64,000 bases of DNA from Acidobacteriaceae bacterium (GCA_035944135.1 DASZBM010000010.1:310001-374000), one strand, 5' to 3'. Shown: positions 16,144 to 25,834, counted from the stretch's first letter. Made by a program: numbers and translations. Notes: generated by a model not told the origin, from the sequence alone.

Positions 16144-17697
16144 ATGAAGTTGAGTTCCGGAGCACTCGCCCTCTTCTCTCTTGCGCTTTGTCTCCCTCTC
16201 ACCGCGCAGGACGCTGTCACTCCTTTACCATCCGCGGCTAAACCGGCCAGTGTCGCCGCAGCTTCCACCAACACCGTCGGGCTCTCCGACATCCGCATCG
16301 TGCGCCTCAGCCAGGTACGCGGCAAGGTCTACATCGATCGTCACATCGGCCGCGGCTTTGAAGAGGCCTTCGTCAACATTCCCATCACCGGCGGCGTGCG
16401 GCTGCGCACGGATCTCGGTCTCGCCGAAGTTGAATTTGAGGACAACAGCGCGCTTCGCCTCACACCCGACACTGACGTCGAGTTCACGCTGCTGAAACGC
16501 AACCTCGCCGGCGCCACCATCTCCAATGTGAAGGTCCTGCGCGGAATGGTATACGCCAGCCTGGCAAAGACGAAGGACAGCACCTTCACCATCGCGGCGG
16601 GTGAAACCTCGGTACAGCTCTATCCCGCAAGCCACATCAGGCTCACCGTCGATTCCGCGAAGTCGAACCTGTCGGTGCTTGATGGCAACGTGGACTTCAT
16701 CGACGGCTCAACGACGACCGCTCTCAAGCGTGGCAAGTCACTCGACTTTGACATCATCGGATACAAACCACCGGAACCCGCGAAGCTCGAAGAGACCGCG
16801 TTCGATCAGTGGGACAGGAACGGCGTCGACTATCAGAAGCAGTACTCCTCGCTTCGCTCGTCCGGAGGCACAGGTCTTCTCTACGGCACAAGCGATCTCA
16901 ACTACTACGGTGGTTTCGTCAACATGCCCGGCTGCGGAAATGTGTGGCGGCCATACTTTGCCTCCGCCGCCTGGACACCGTATGACAACGGCACCTGGGC
17001 CTATTACCCGAGCGTTGGCTACTCCTGGGTGTCCCCATATCCTTGGGGCTGGATGCCCTACCACTCCGGCACGTGGATGTCCTGCGGAGCCGCGGGCTGG
17101 GGCTGGATGCCCGGAAGCCAGTTCATGGGTCTGCAGAACACGGCGTTGGTGTCGACCTCGGCAGGCGCGGGTGGCTCGCGTTCTCTCGTAACAGCGCCGC
17201 TTCCGCCTCGTTCGGGTTCGCCGGCGATGGTTCTGGTGAATGCACGTCCGCTTGCAGTATCGAGCGTCTCGGCCCCCGGCACCTTTACCTTCCGCACAAA
17301 CTCGGCAGGTCTGGGTGTGCCGCGCGATGCGTTCGGCGACCTGAAGTCAATCTCGTCCGACGTAGCGCACCACGGCCAGGTGAACACCGAAATCGAGCGC
17401 TCAATGATCGGCCCGTCTCCGGCCTTCGCGAACGGCAACAGGGCAGGCTCAGGTCGTGATGTCTCGTCTGCTTCACGCTCTGTCGCAACCTTCAGCCGTC
17501 CCGGCAATGACGCCCGCAATGGCAATATGAGCTCGCAATCCGGATGGTCGCAACTCTCACGGGACTCGATGACTCGCGACTCGATGAGAGGCGGCGAGCC
17601 GGCAAGTGCGCCGATGTCGCGACAGGCAACGATGACGCAGAGCAGCGGCAACTCGTCGGGGTCCTCGCAGGGAAGCACGGCAGCGAGCAAAAAATAG
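16144..17697 (+). CDS. FecR-domain secreted protein with W/Y/G-rich region
   Basis: 517 aa starting 5 bases after GGAGGAG. A signal peptide (1-21, LCLPLTAQ) precedes a FecR-like beta-domain (about 55-205; LSQVRGKVYIDR, GVRLRTDLGLAEVEFEDNSALRL, VLRGMVYASL, LSVLDGNVDFID). Residues about 255-330 are rich in Trp, Tyr and Pro, with repeated WAYYPSVGYSWV and GWMPYHSGTW patterns seen in DUF6600 proteins. The C-terminus is Ser/Arg/Met-rich and disordered, with RDSM occurring twice. It lacks the N-terminal anti-sigma and membrane part of true FecR and is likely periplasmic or surface-associated. The role is unknown. Confidence 0.85.
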   Translation: MKLSSGALALFSLALCLPLTAQDAVTPLPSAAKPASVAAASTNTVGLSDIRIVRLSQVRGKVYIDRHIGRGFEEAFVNIPITGGVRLRTDLGLAEVEFEDNSALRLTPDTDVEFTLLKRNLAGATISNVKVLRGMVYASLAKTKDSTFTIAAGETSVQLYPASHIRLTVDSAKSNLSVLDGNVDFIDGSTTTALKRGKSLDFDIIGYKPPEPAKLEETAFDQWDRNGVDYQKQYSSLRSSGGTGLLYGTSDLNYYGGFVNMPGCGNVWRPYFASAAWTPYDNGTWAYYPSVGYSWVSPYPWGWMPYHSGTWMSCGAAGWGWMPGSQFMGLQNTALVSTSAGAGGSRSLVTAPLPPRSGSPAMVLVNARPLAVSSVSAPGTFTFRTNSAGLGVPRDAFGDLKSISSDVAHHGQVNTEIERSMIGPSPAFANGNRAGSGRDVSSASRSVATFSRPGNDARNGNMSSQSGWSQLSRDSMTRDSMRGGEPASAPMSRQATMTQSSGNSSGSSQGSTAASKK

Positions 17698-17781
17698 CCT
17701 CCAGCAACTGATGCTGCTCTGGCAGGAATGCGGCTCCGCGGATGATACCCTCACGGCTATCGAATTCTCCGCGGAGCCTGC

Positions 17782-19773
17782 ATGCGTCTATCGCGTTCTG
17801 TACTTTGGCTGTGCCTTGCCCTATTAGCTCCACGAGCTCACGCTCAAGCACCGCAGCTCCCCATGCCGGGCCCGAAGCCCACCAGCTCAACCCCGCCGGT
17901 TCCGCTCCCGCCGCCGAATCCGAAGTCGCCGCCGCAGCTCACGGCGCAGGATGTCACAGCCTTCCTCGACGGCTTTCTTCCGCTGCAGCTTCAGCGCGAT
18001 GACGTCTCCGGCGCAACGATCTCGATTTATCAGAACGGACAGCCGCTGATCCTCAAGGGCTACGGCTACGCAGATTTCAAGAAGAAGACGCCCGTCGACC
18101 CCGTCGTGACGACGTTCCGCCCGGGATCCATCTCCAAGCTTTTCACTTACGTCTCGATGATGCAGCTCGTCGAGCAGGGGAAGTTGAATCTCGACACCAA
18201 CGTTCAGCAGTATCTCGATTTCAAGATCAATCCCGGACCGCGCGGCATTGGCGACGCGCCGATCACGCTGAGGAATCTTGCGACGCACACTGCAGGATTT
18301 GAAGAAGAGCTGCACGACTTCGGCTCCGATAAATCCGGCAAGCTGCCGCTGGACATTCGCACGTTCCTGATCCGCAACCAGCCGCATCGCTTTGCCGCGC
18401 CGGGAAAGGATCTCGCGTACTCCAACTACGGAATAACGCTCATCGGCTACATCGTGCAGCGCGTCTCCGGCGAGCCATATGTGGACTACGTGCAACGTCA
18501 CATCTTCACTCCGCTGGGCATGACGCACTCCACGTTTCAGCAGCCGCTGCCGAAGGGCTTCATCGCGACCAAGGGCTACCTGCATACGTCAGCGGACGAC
18601 ACCGGCTTCGAAGGAGTGACGGAGGTTCCAGCTGGCGGCCTCTCCTCGACCGCTGCAGACATGGCCATCTTCGGCCAGATGTTGCTGGGCAGAGGAACCT
18701 ACAACGGCGTGCAGATCCTGCAGCCAGCCTCTGTAGCGCTGTTGCTGACACCGCAGTTCACGCCCGGGCCCGGCGTCAGTCCGTGGGACCTCGGCTTCTA
18801 TGATGAGGATCGCAACGGCATACGCTTCATCGGCCATGGGGGCGACCTGCTCGCGTGCCACTCGCAGTTCTGGATCGAGCCCACGCATGGGCTCTCGTTC
18901 TTTATCAGCTACAACTCCGCAGGAGCCGCGCAGAAGGCTCGCGGCGAGCTGTTCAACGCCTTTGTCGACCGATATTTTCCGGGAGCGCCGAATGCCCATG
19001 CCGGGTACGTGAAGCTGAGCGCGGAACAACTGCATCCCTACACCGGCTACTTCCTCACCTCGCGACGCGCAGACACGACGATTTTCCGGCTTGTCGGTTT
19101 GCAGCTTAGGCAGATTGAGGCCACAAAAGATGGTAATCTCACGATCTCAACCGCGAAGGACTTTTACGGGCATCCGATCGACTTCCATCCGGTCGGGAAC
19201 GACTCTTTCTATGACGAGACGGACCAGAGCACGATCCATTTCGAACGCAATGCGCATGGACACGTGATTGGCTACGCCACGCCAAGCCATTCAGATCGCG
19301 CACCGCTGCTCGTCTCGGGTGCGTGGCTCAATATCCCGCTCGCAGTTGCGCTCTTGACGATGCTGCTGCTCGTCATCGCGGCGCTTGTTCGCGCCTTTCG
19401 GAGATTCTTTCAGCGGAAGCGTATGAAGCTCGCGCCACAACCAGGTACAGTGTGGGCGACATTCGCGATTCAGCTAGCGTCGTTCGCTGTGCTTGCGCTG
19501 ATGGTTGATTTCGTGGTGATCATCTCTCACGCGTCGGAGGTTTCGAGTTTCTATCAGCTCGGCCATCTCGGCCCGTGGCTGCGCATTGAGGTCCTGCTTG
19601 CCGTGATCGTGTTTGTCACGCTGATCTTTGCGTTCTTCAGCGCATTGCGCGCGCTGCTGCGCCCGCTGCGCGTGATCACGAAGCTGAAGTTTGCCGTAGT
19701 GATGTTCTCCTGCGTTTATCTCGGATGGTTCCTGCTGTTCTTCCATCTGATCGCGTCCCCGACCCGTTATTAG
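17782..19773 (+). CDS. Serine beta-lactamase/penicillin-binding-like hydrolase with membrane tail
   Basis: 663 aa. A signal peptide (cleaved near AHAQ) and a Pro-rich linker precede a class C beta-lactamase fold (about 55-375) with catalytic S116-x-x-K119 (SISK), Y213-S-N and H352-G-G. A beta-rich domain (about 385-505) follows. Four hydrophobic helices lie from about 515 to 655 and should tether the enzyme to the membrane. Such PbpX/EstB-like proteins act as esterases, peptidases or amidases, rarely as real beta-lactamases. The stop is 2 bases before the DUF3179 gene, so the two are almost certainly one operon. Confidence 0.9.
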   Translation: MRLSRSVLWLCLALLAPRAHAQAPQLPMPGPKPTSSTPPVPLPPPNPKSPPQLTAQDVTAFLDGFLPLQLQRDDVSGATISIYQNGQPLILKGYGYADFKKKTPVDPVVTTFRPGSISKLFTYVSMMQLVEQGKLNLDTNVQQYLDFKINPGPRGIGDAPITLRNLATHTAGFEEELHDFGSDKSGKLPLDIRTFLIRNQPHRFAAPGKDLAYSNYGITLIGYIVQRVSGEPYVDYVQRHIFTPLGMTHSTFQQPLPKGFIATKGYLHTSADDTGFEGVTEVPAGGLSSTAADMAIFGQMLLGRGTYNGVQILQPASVALLLTPQFTPGPGVSPWDLGFYDEDRNGIRFIGHGGDLLACHSQFWIEPTHGLSFFISYNSAGAAQKARGELFNAFVDRYFPGAPNAHAGYVKLSAEQLHPYTGYFLTSRRADTTIFRLVGLQLRQIEATKDGNLTISTAKDFYGHPIDFHPVGNDSFYDETDQSTIHFERNAHGHVIGYATPSHSDRAPLLVSGAWLNIPLAVALLTMLLLVIAALVRAFRRFFQRKRMKLAPQPGTVWATFAIQLASFAVLALMVDFVVIISHASEVSSFYQLGHLGPWLRIEVLLAVIVFVTLIFAFFSALRALLRPLRVITKLKFAVVMFSCVYLGWFLLFFHLIASPTRY

Positions 19774-19775
19774 CT

Positions 19776-20984
19776 ATGGCGGAAAATCCAAACACGTTCC
19801 GCTTCACGGCGATTGCAACCGCGATTGCACTCATCGCTGTAGCCAGCGTCGGCATTCCGCTTTATGTGATCCGGCCGTTTGTCCCTGAGAACCCACTTGC
19901 GCTTGCGTTCGCTCTTGAGTTGCGCCGGATAGCTCCCGTACTTACGCTGGTGTGCGTTCTCGGGATTGTTCTGCTCAGTGCTGCAGCATGGAAGCGAATG
20001 CGCCTCATGGCGCGCGCAGGCTGTGTGGTGGCTCTCGCGATTGCCGCACTCAGCGTGGCGGCTTCGCGTATCAACATTTTTGAGCGGATGTTCTATCCGA
20101 ATCCGGAACCCTCGTTTGTAGCGGCGGCGCAGGCCAGCGTTGATAACAGCGATATGGTTCTCGCGGTCGGGCTCGGCGGCGAACGACGCGCTTATCCGAT
20201 TCGCTATCTGGGGTATCACCACATCATCAATGACACTCTTGGCGGCCAGCCAATTGCCATCACGTATTGCACGTTGTGTCACACGGGACTGGTCTGGAGC
20301 CGTGTGCTCGATGGGCGAGCGCTGTACTTTCATCTCGGTGGAATCAACAACGGAAATGCGCTTCTGCGCGACGCCGAAACGTCGAGCATCTGGCAGCAGA
20401 GCACGGGCGAATGCATCTTCGGCCCTCTGCGCGGCAAGCATCTTGCGCTTGTTTCTTCCGAGGAGCTGAGCTTCGCGCTGTGGCGTAAAGAAAATCCGAA
20501 CGGAACCGTCCTGCGGCCCGATCCCGCTGTCGAAGCCGAGTACGATCCTAAGGACTGGGAGCAGCACGTAGCTCGAACGCGGGTTGTCGTGGACGTTTCA
20601 TCGTCGGGCATCAATCCACACGAGATTGTTTTCGGAATTCAAATCGGCGGCACGCATCGCGCATATCTGCTGCGGTCGCTGTATGGTTCGCGCCTCATCG
20701 AAGATGCACCTGCGAACGGTGCCAATCGTGTTCTTTTAGGGCTCGGCCCGGACAACTCGTCCGTCCGTGCCTTCGATCCCGGCCAACTCACGTTCGTTCG
20801 TGCGCAAAGCCCGACGGAAGGAGCCTTTATGACGGATACGGACACGGGAAGCACCTGGAATTTCCAGGGTTGCGCAGTTGCGGGCAAGCTCGCCGGGCAG
20901 TGCCTGAAGACAGTCGACGGCCACAAGTCCTTCTGGTTCGACTGGTGGAACCACTACCGCGATACGACGGTCTATCGCGGTTAG
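19776..20984 (+). CDS. DUF3179 domain membrane protein
   Basis: 402 aa from ATG 19776, two bases after the hydrolase stop; an earlier in-frame start would overlap that gene. Three membrane helices (about 10-31, 53-71, 82-98) precede a DUF3179 domain (about 125-400) with the hallmarks RAYPIRYLGYHHIINDTLGG, TYCTLCHTGLVW (C165 and C168) and a C-terminal FWFDWWNHYRDTTVY. The function of DUF3179 is unknown; the CxxC and extracytoplasmic topology suggest a redox or metal role. The last 4 bases overlap the end of the convergent glmM. Confidence 0.88.
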   Translation: MAENPNTFRFTAIATAIALIAVASVGIPLYVIRPFVPENPLALAFALELRRIAPVLTLVCVLGIVLLSAAAWKRMRLMARAGCVVALAIAALSVAASRINIFERMFYPNPEPSFVAAAQASVDNSDMVLAVGLGGERRAYPIRYLGYHHIINDTLGGQPIAITYCTLCHTGLVWSRVLDGRALYFHLGGINNGNALLRDAETSSIWQQSTGECIFGPLRGKHLALVSSEELSFALWRKENPNGTVLRPDPAVEAEYDPKDWEQHVARTRVVVDVSSSGINPHEIVFGIQIGGTHRAYLLRSLYGSRLIEDAPANGANRVLLGLGPDNSSVRAFDPGQLTFVRAQSPTEGAFMTDTDTGSTWNFQGCAVAGKLAGQCLKTVDGHKSFWFDWWNHYRDTTVYRG

Positions 20985-22330
20985 ACGCCGAGTTCCGCGC
21001 GAATCGCATTGGCAATGGCGTCTGCGTGGCGACGCATCGCGGCTTCACTCTCCGCCTCGATCATCACGCGCGCCAGAGCCTCGGTCCCGGAGTAGCGAAT
21101 GACCACGCGGCCGGAGTCTCTGAGCTCGTCTTCCGCGGAGCGGATAGCGGACGCAACGGACGGGATGGTGTCCAGCGGCCGCTTCTCGCGCACCTTCACG
21201 TTCACGATGACCTGCGGATAGTTCTTGAGGTCTGCGATGAGTGCGCCGAGCGTTTTGCCGGAGCGATGAACCACATCGAGAACGACGAGCGCGGTGAGCA
21301 GGCCGTCGCCGGTGGTCGCGCGGGCAGGGAACAGGATGTGGCCCGATTGCTCGCCGCCCAGGGAAGCGCCGCTCTTCCTCATCTCTTCGAGCACATACTT
21401 GTCGCCGACCGGCGCGCGCAGCATGGAGATGCCGGAGCGTTTCAGCGCGGCTTCGAAGCCCATGTTGGACATGGTGGTCGCGACGACCACGTCATTAGCG
21501 AGTTCGCCGCGCGCCTGCAGGTCGCGCGCGCATGCCAGCATCACGGCGTCGCCGTTGACGACGTTGCCGTGCTCGTCGGCGAAGAGCGCGCGGTCGGCGT
21601 CGCCATCGAAGGTAAAACCAATCGAGGCGCTGCGCTCTTTCACCTCGCGCGCGACGACTTCCGGGTGCAGAGCGCCGCAGTTCGCGTTGATGTTGCGTCC
21701 GTCGGGCGAGGCGTGCGTGACTTCGACTGTGCCTTTGAGCGAGTCGAAGAGCTGCGGGGCAATAACGCTGGCCGCACCGTTGGCGCAATCAATGACGACG
21801 CAGCGGTTATCGAGCGAAATGCCAGGCACGGCGCTGAGGAGAAAGTGGACGTACTCGCGGCGGAATTCTTCGTTTACCGGCGGAAGCTCAGTGCTGCGTT
21901 CGCGGCTTGCGGACGTGGCAGCGAGGACGCTCTCGATCTCGCGTTCGATGTCGAGTTCGACGTCGTCGGGCAGCTTGTAGCCATCGCCGCCAAAGACCTT
22001 GATGCCGTTGTCCTGCCACGGATTGTGCGATGCGGAGATGACGACGCCAGCGCTGAAGCCGTGCTTTCTGGCAAGGAACGCGATGGCGGGAGTTGTGATG
22101 ACGCCGGCGAACTCCGCGGACGCGCCGCCCTCGCGCAGGCCGGCAATCAGCGTGGAGGTGATCCAGGGGCCGCTCTCGCGCGTATCCATCCCGAGCACGA
22201 CGCGCACGGCATGGCCTTGCTGTGCGAGCTTGCGCGCCAGCGCGACACCAACCGCGTGAATTGTCTTCGCATCGAGCGGCGCCTCACCTGCGACCGCGCG
22301 AATTCCATCTGTCCCAAACAGCTTGCGCAT
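20981..22330 (-). CDS. glmM: Phosphoglucosamine mutase
   Basis: GlmM converts glucosamine-6-phosphate to glucosamine-1-phosphate on the way to UDP-GlcNAc for peptidoglycan and lipopolysaccharide. The 449-aa protein opens with RKLFGTDGIRA and carries the phosphoserine loop SASHNP (S101), the metal site FDGDADRA and the phosphate-binding RYSGTEALARVMIE at the C-terminus, all as expected for this length. It lies 65 bases downstream of xseA on the same strand and is probably in one transcript with it. Confidence 0.97.
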   Translation of the reverse strand: MRKLFGTDGIRAVAGEAPLDAKTIHAVGVALARKLAQQGHAVRVVLGMDTRESGPWITSTLIAGLREGGASAEFAGVITTPAIAFLARKHGFSAGVVISASHNPWQDNGIKVFGGDGYKLPDDVELDIEREIESVLAATSASRERSTELPPVNEEFRREYVHFLLSAVPGISLDNRCVVIDCANGAASVIAPQLFDSLKGTVEVTHASPDGRNINANCGALHPEVVAREVKERSASIGFTFDGDADRALFADEHGNVVNGDAVMLACARDLQARGELANDVVVATTMSNMGFEAALKRSGISMLRAPVGDKYVLEEMRKSGASLGGEQSGHILFPARATTGDGLLTALVVLDVVHRSGKTLGALIADLKNYPQVIVNVKVREKRPLDTIPSVASAIRSAEDELRDSGRVVIRYSGTEALARVMIEAESEAAMRRHADAIANAIRAELGV

Positions 22331-22395
22331 CCAAAACTCTCCGATACCTGAAAACTTGTCCGTATTGATGCTAGCGGATTGTGCGGCAGTGCGGG

Positions 22396-23937
22396 TTACG
22401 TCTTCCCGGTTACGGTCGCGCTCAAACTGCCCTCGTGAAGGCGCGCGGTAATCTGCTCGCCCTGCTGGACTTCGGTGCTCGAACGAAGGAGTCTGCCATC
22501 CGGCCCATAAACGAGAGCGTAGCCGCGTTCGAGCACGCGCACGGGGCTAAGGGCCTGGAGCTTCGATCCGGCGCGGTCAATCTGTGACGCGCGAAGGGAG
22601 ACGGTCGTCTTCGCGACAGACGACAGGCGGCCGCGCAGGGCTTCGAGCTTTCGCGTGTTGTCGCGCAGTCGCACGGCTGGATCATGCCGGAGCAGGCGCG
22701 TCTCGATCCTGAAGCTGCGATCGCCGGCGACGCGAAGCCTGCGCGAGAGCGCGTTGTGCATTCGAAGATCCATCTCATCGCAACGTTGCGCCCTGCGATT
22801 CAGAGCATCCTGCACGCGGCGCAGTACCATCTCGGCGCCGAGATGGGAGAGCTGCTGGCGCGCGCGCAGAATCTCATAGCGGCCGGCGCGGATGAGGCCT
22901 GAGTAGAGACGATGAACGCGTTCCTCAATACGATGCTGCGCGGCGGTGACTATCTCGGCAGCCGCCGAGGGCGTCGGTGCGCAGACGTCCGCGGCGGCGT
23001 CAGCGATTGTCGAGTCTGTCGCATGGCCCACGCCGACGATGACGGGCACCGCGCATGCGGCGATCGCGCGTGCAACGCGTTCGTCATCAAAGCCGTGAAG
23101 GTCCTCCCAGCTTCCACCGCCGCGCGCCACGATGACGACATCGGCGCGATCCGGATGCCGGCTGAACCAGCGCACGCCGGCCGCGACCTCGATGGCGCAA
23201 CGTGGACCCTGGACTGCGGCTGGGTAGATCAACAGATTCACGGCAGCATGACGACGGCGGCAGACCTTGACGATGTCGCGCAGCGCGGCGCCCTGCACGC
23301 TGGTGACGACGCCGATGCATTGCGGAAAGGGCGGCAGTGGACGCTTGCGGTCGAAGAGGCCCTCGCGGCGCAGACGCTCTTTGAGCTCGCGCACCGCGGC
23401 CAGCAGCGCTCCCAGCCCGCGCGGCTCCATCCATTCTGCAATGAGCTGCATTTGTCCGCGGCTCTCATAGACGCTGAGCTGGCCGCGCAGGCGAACTGCG
23501 TCGCCGTCCTTCGGCTGGAAGCGGATGAGCGAAACCTGACGCCGGAACATCACGACCGAGAGCTGCGCTGCGCCGTCTTTCAGCGTGAAGTAGCAGTGGC
23601 CCGTTGCCGCAGGGCGCCAGTTGGAGATTTCGCCTTCGATGGTGATCTGGCTGTAGTTGCGCTCAAGCACACCGCGGATTTGCCGGACCAGTTCGCCGAC
23701 GGTCCAGACGCGTGGCTCGGGCGGAGGCTCGCTGATCTTCGCCTCCGGCGGATGTTCGGTGGCTGCCTGCGCTGGTTTCCGTTCAGCCGGACGTGGCTCC
23801 TCGGGCGATGCGGGAGTGTGCTCCTCCGCCGCCGGCAGCGCGTCGAACAGGCCCGGCATCTCCGGACGCAACTCGGTCTTGGATCTGCCTCTTCGCCGCA
23901 GATCGGCGATGCTCGGCAGGGACTCGCGGAAACTCAT
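22396..23937 (-). CDS. xseA: Exodeoxyribonuclease VII large subunit
   Basis: The large subunit of ExoVII, which degrades single-stranded DNA from both ends. An OB-fold (about 78-175; WTVGELVRQIRGVLERNYSQITIEGEISNW) is followed by the catalytic core (GVVTSVQGAALRDIVKVCRRRH; VIVARGGGSWEDLHGFDDE; VIVGVGHATDSTIADAAAD) and a helical C-terminus ending VLERGYALVYGPDG. A 75-residue Pro/Glu/Ala-rich N-terminal extension makes it longer (513 aa) than most homologues at 400-460 aa. No xseB is visible in the window. It is probably co-transcribed with the receiver gene upstream and glmM downstream. Confidence 0.95.
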   Translation of the reverse strand: MSFRESLPSIADLRRRGRSKTELRPEMPGLFDALPAAEEHTPASPEEPRPAERKPAQAATEHPPEAKISEPPPEPRVWTVGELVRQIRGVLERNYSQITIEGEISNWRPAATGHCYFTLKDGAAQLSVVMFRRQVSLIRFQPKDGDAVRLRGQLSVYESRGQMQLIAEWMEPRGLGALLAAVRELKERLRREGLFDRKRPLPPFPQCIGVVTSVQGAALRDIVKVCRRRHAAVNLLIYPAAVQGPRCAIEVAAGVRWFSRHPDRADVVIVARGGGSWEDLHGFDDERVARAIAACAVPVIVGVGHATDSTIADAAADVCAPTPSAAAEIVTAAQHRIEERVHRLYSGLIRAGRYEILRARQQLSHLGAEMVLRRVQDALNRRAQRCDEMDLRMHNALSRRLRVAGDRSFRIETRLLRHDPAVRLRDNTRKLEALRGRLSSVAKTTVSLRASQIDRAGSKLQALSPVRVLERGYALVYGPDGRLLRSSTEVQQGEQITARLHEGSLSATVTGKT

Positions 23938-23988
23938 CGCAAGGTCGAGTTTACGCTGGCCGAGCGCATGGGCTTCCGGCGGCGTTTC

Positions 23989-24381
23989 TCAACTTGCGGC
24001 GCACAGGGGCGGATGCCGCAGCAGCTCGCCAGCTTCCTTCAGCAGCACCTCGGGACGACACGGCTTATTCAGCAACTTCAGCGGGTGATTCATCCGGAGC
24101 GCCTCGAGTTCAACGCTGGCGGTATACGTGAGATAGCCGGTCAGCATGATCATCTGACACTTCGGCATTTCGCGATGGATGGTGGCAGCCAGTTGCAGGC
24201 CGCTCCCTCCAGGCATCGTCACATCGCACAGCAGCAGCTCCGGATCAAAGCTCCTCGCTTTGCGCAGCGCGTCTGCAGCCGAGTAACATGCCTCCGACTC
24301 AAAACCGTTCACCGCAAAGACCAGCCGCAGCGTGTCCGCTACCAGTCGATCGTCATCAACTACAAGCACTCTCTGTCTCAT
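23989..24381 (-). CDS. Single-domain response regulator (receiver only)
   Basis: 130 aa from ATG 24381, chosen because it begins directly with RQRVLVVDDDRLVADTL. Residues D10/D11, phospho-acceptor D53 (LLLCDVTMPGGSG), the switch threonine in IMLTGY and the lysine in LLNKP complete a receiver domain. There is no output domain, so it should act by phosphotransfer or protein-protein contact. No histidine kinase is adjacent. It is 51 bases upstream of xseA on the same strand and divergent from the ion-channel-like gene at 24580. Confidence 0.9.
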   Translation of the reverse strand: MRQRVLVVDDDRLVADTLRLVFAVNGFESEACYSAADALRKARSFDPELLLCDVTMPGGSGLQLAATIHREMPKCQMIMLTGYLTYTASVELEALRMNHPLKLLNKPCRPEVLLKEAGELLRHPPLCAAS

Positions 24382-24579
24382 TTGGAGGTCTCGCCTCCTT
24401 CCTCTCGCCTGGGGAAGCACACAAGATTACAAACGCGCCGAAGGACCGGCGCACAATCGTTGGAGAAAGTCACTGTAGAGTAGACGAACAACCTGCGCTG
24501 TTCCAGCGGAAATCTACGATTTTTTATGTCATTTATTGACTGCTTCGTTTCCGCTCGCGCGACAATCTAAGGTCAAGCG

Positions 24580-25791
24580 ATGCATATCTTCCTGCTGGTG
24601 CTCGGGTTATTCCTGCTCGGAGCGGTGATGCTGGATTCGTTCCAGACGATCATCCTGCCGCGGCGCCCGGTAGTGCGTTTTCGTCTCACGAGAGGTTTTT
24701 TTCTCGCCACGTGGATTCCGTACACCCACATCATGCACATGGTTCGCGACCGCCGCAGGCGCGAGCAGCTCTTTAGCTTCTATGGGCCGCTTTCGCTGCT
24801 ACTGCTGTTTGTCGTATGGGCCTCGGTGCTGCTAACAGGCTTTGCGCTCATCTACTTCGGCCTGCATATGCCGTTTACGGACCCGTGGCATCCTGCCACG
24901 ACCTTCGATCGGCTGCGCAGTTGTTTTTACGTGAGCGGGTCAACGCTCTTTACGCTGGGACTCGGGGATGTGGTTCCGGCAAGCCACGCCGCGCGGCTCC
25001 TGGTTGTGCTGGAGGCAGGCACGGGGCTGGGCTTTGTGGCGCTGGTTATCGGATATGTGCCAGTGCTTTACACAGCGTTTTCCGCGCGTGAGATGACTGT
25101 TGCCCTGCTCGATGCGCGTGCGGGGTCGCCGCCGACGGCCGGCGAACTTCTGCTCCGTCACCGGTTCGAGGGCGGGGACCAGGCGCTTACGGAGCTGCTC
25201 GCGGAGTGGGAGCGCTGGTGCGCGTCGATGCTCGAAACGCACATTTCTTACCCGATCCTTTGCTATTACCGCTCCCAGCATGACAACCAGAGCTGGCTGT
25301 CAGCGCTCACGGCTGTGCTCGATGCGTGCGCGCTGCTGATTACCGCGGTCGAGTGCTCAGCGCAGCGACAGGCTCAGCTAACGTTTGCGACCGGCCGCCA
25401 TGTCCTGGTCGATATCGGGCATGTATTTCATCGTGAAAAGGCTGAGCAACGGCTGCGGGAAGGCGGGTTCACTCGGCTCAACGACGATGAGTTCAGCCGG
25501 CTGTGCGATCTGCTGCGCGGCGAAAACATTGCGCTCTGCGGTGATCTCGATATGCGGGCACGGCTTGATGCTCTGCGCAAGCTGTATGAGCCGCATGCGT
25601 GTGCAATGGCCCACTATCTGCGCCTGGAGCTGCCGCACTGGACGCCGCCTCCGATCAATCCTGCCAAGCCCGACATCTGGGCCTCCATTGCGCGACTCCG
25701 CAGCCCGGCCGGATCGGCAAGTCCGTTGACCACCCACGTCAGCCGGCAGGCTACGGCGTCTCATCTGGGCGACGATGAGGGCTTCCTCTAG
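24580..25791 (+). CDS. Two-TM potassium-channel-like membrane protein
   Basis: 403 aa. Hydrophobic helices lie at about 3-22, 68-93 and 138-164. Between the last two is a pore-loop candidate VSGSTLFTLGLGDVVP, whose T125-L-G-L-G-D130 aligns with the K+ selectivity filter T-x-G-Y-G-D. The C-terminal 235 residues are soluble and mostly helical, with no RCK (TrkA-N) GxGxxG motif. It therefore resembles the Ion_trans_2 family, with an unusual Leu in place of Tyr and an unknown cytoplasmic domain. It is divergent from a lone receiver gene, with about 200 bases between them. Confidence 0.75.
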   Translation: MHIFLLVLGLFLLGAVMLDSFQTIILPRRPVVRFRLTRGFFLATWIPYTHIMHMVRDRRRREQLFSFYGPLSLLLLFVVWASVLLTGFALIYFGLHMPFTDPWHPATTFDRLRSCFYVSGSTLFTLGLGDVVPASHAARLLVVLEAGTGLGFVALVIGYVPVLYTAFSAREMTVALLDARAGSPPTAGELLLRHRFEGGDQALTELLAEWERWCASMLETHISYPILCYYRSQHDNQSWLSALTAVLDACALLITAVECSAQRQAQLTFATGRHVLVDIGHVFHREKAEQRLREGGFTRLNDDEFSRLCDLLRGENIALCGDLDMRARLDALRKLYEPHACAMAHYLRLELPHWTPPPINPAKPDIWASIARLRSPAGSASPLTTHVSRQATASHLGDDEGFL

Positions 25792-25808
25792 CGCGCTGCA
25801 TAGAAGAG

Positions 25809-25834
25809 AAAGGCCGCTCGAGAGAGCGGCCTTT
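25809..25834. terminator. Bidirectional hairpin terminator
   Basis: Perfect 11-bp stem AAAGGCCGCTC / GAGCGGCCTTT with a GAGA tetraloop. It lies 17 bases after the stop of the channel-like gene and 29 bases before the stop of the convergent TPR gene, so it can serve both. Confidence 0.8.

Noticed and set aside
20870-22351. 493-codon plus-strand frame opposite glmM
   Set aside because: glmM has all catalytic motifs on the minus strand; the opposite frame has none.
22912-24483. 523-codon plus-strand frame opposite xseA and the receiver gene
   Set aside because: Covers two well-supported minus-strand genes and shows shadow composition only.
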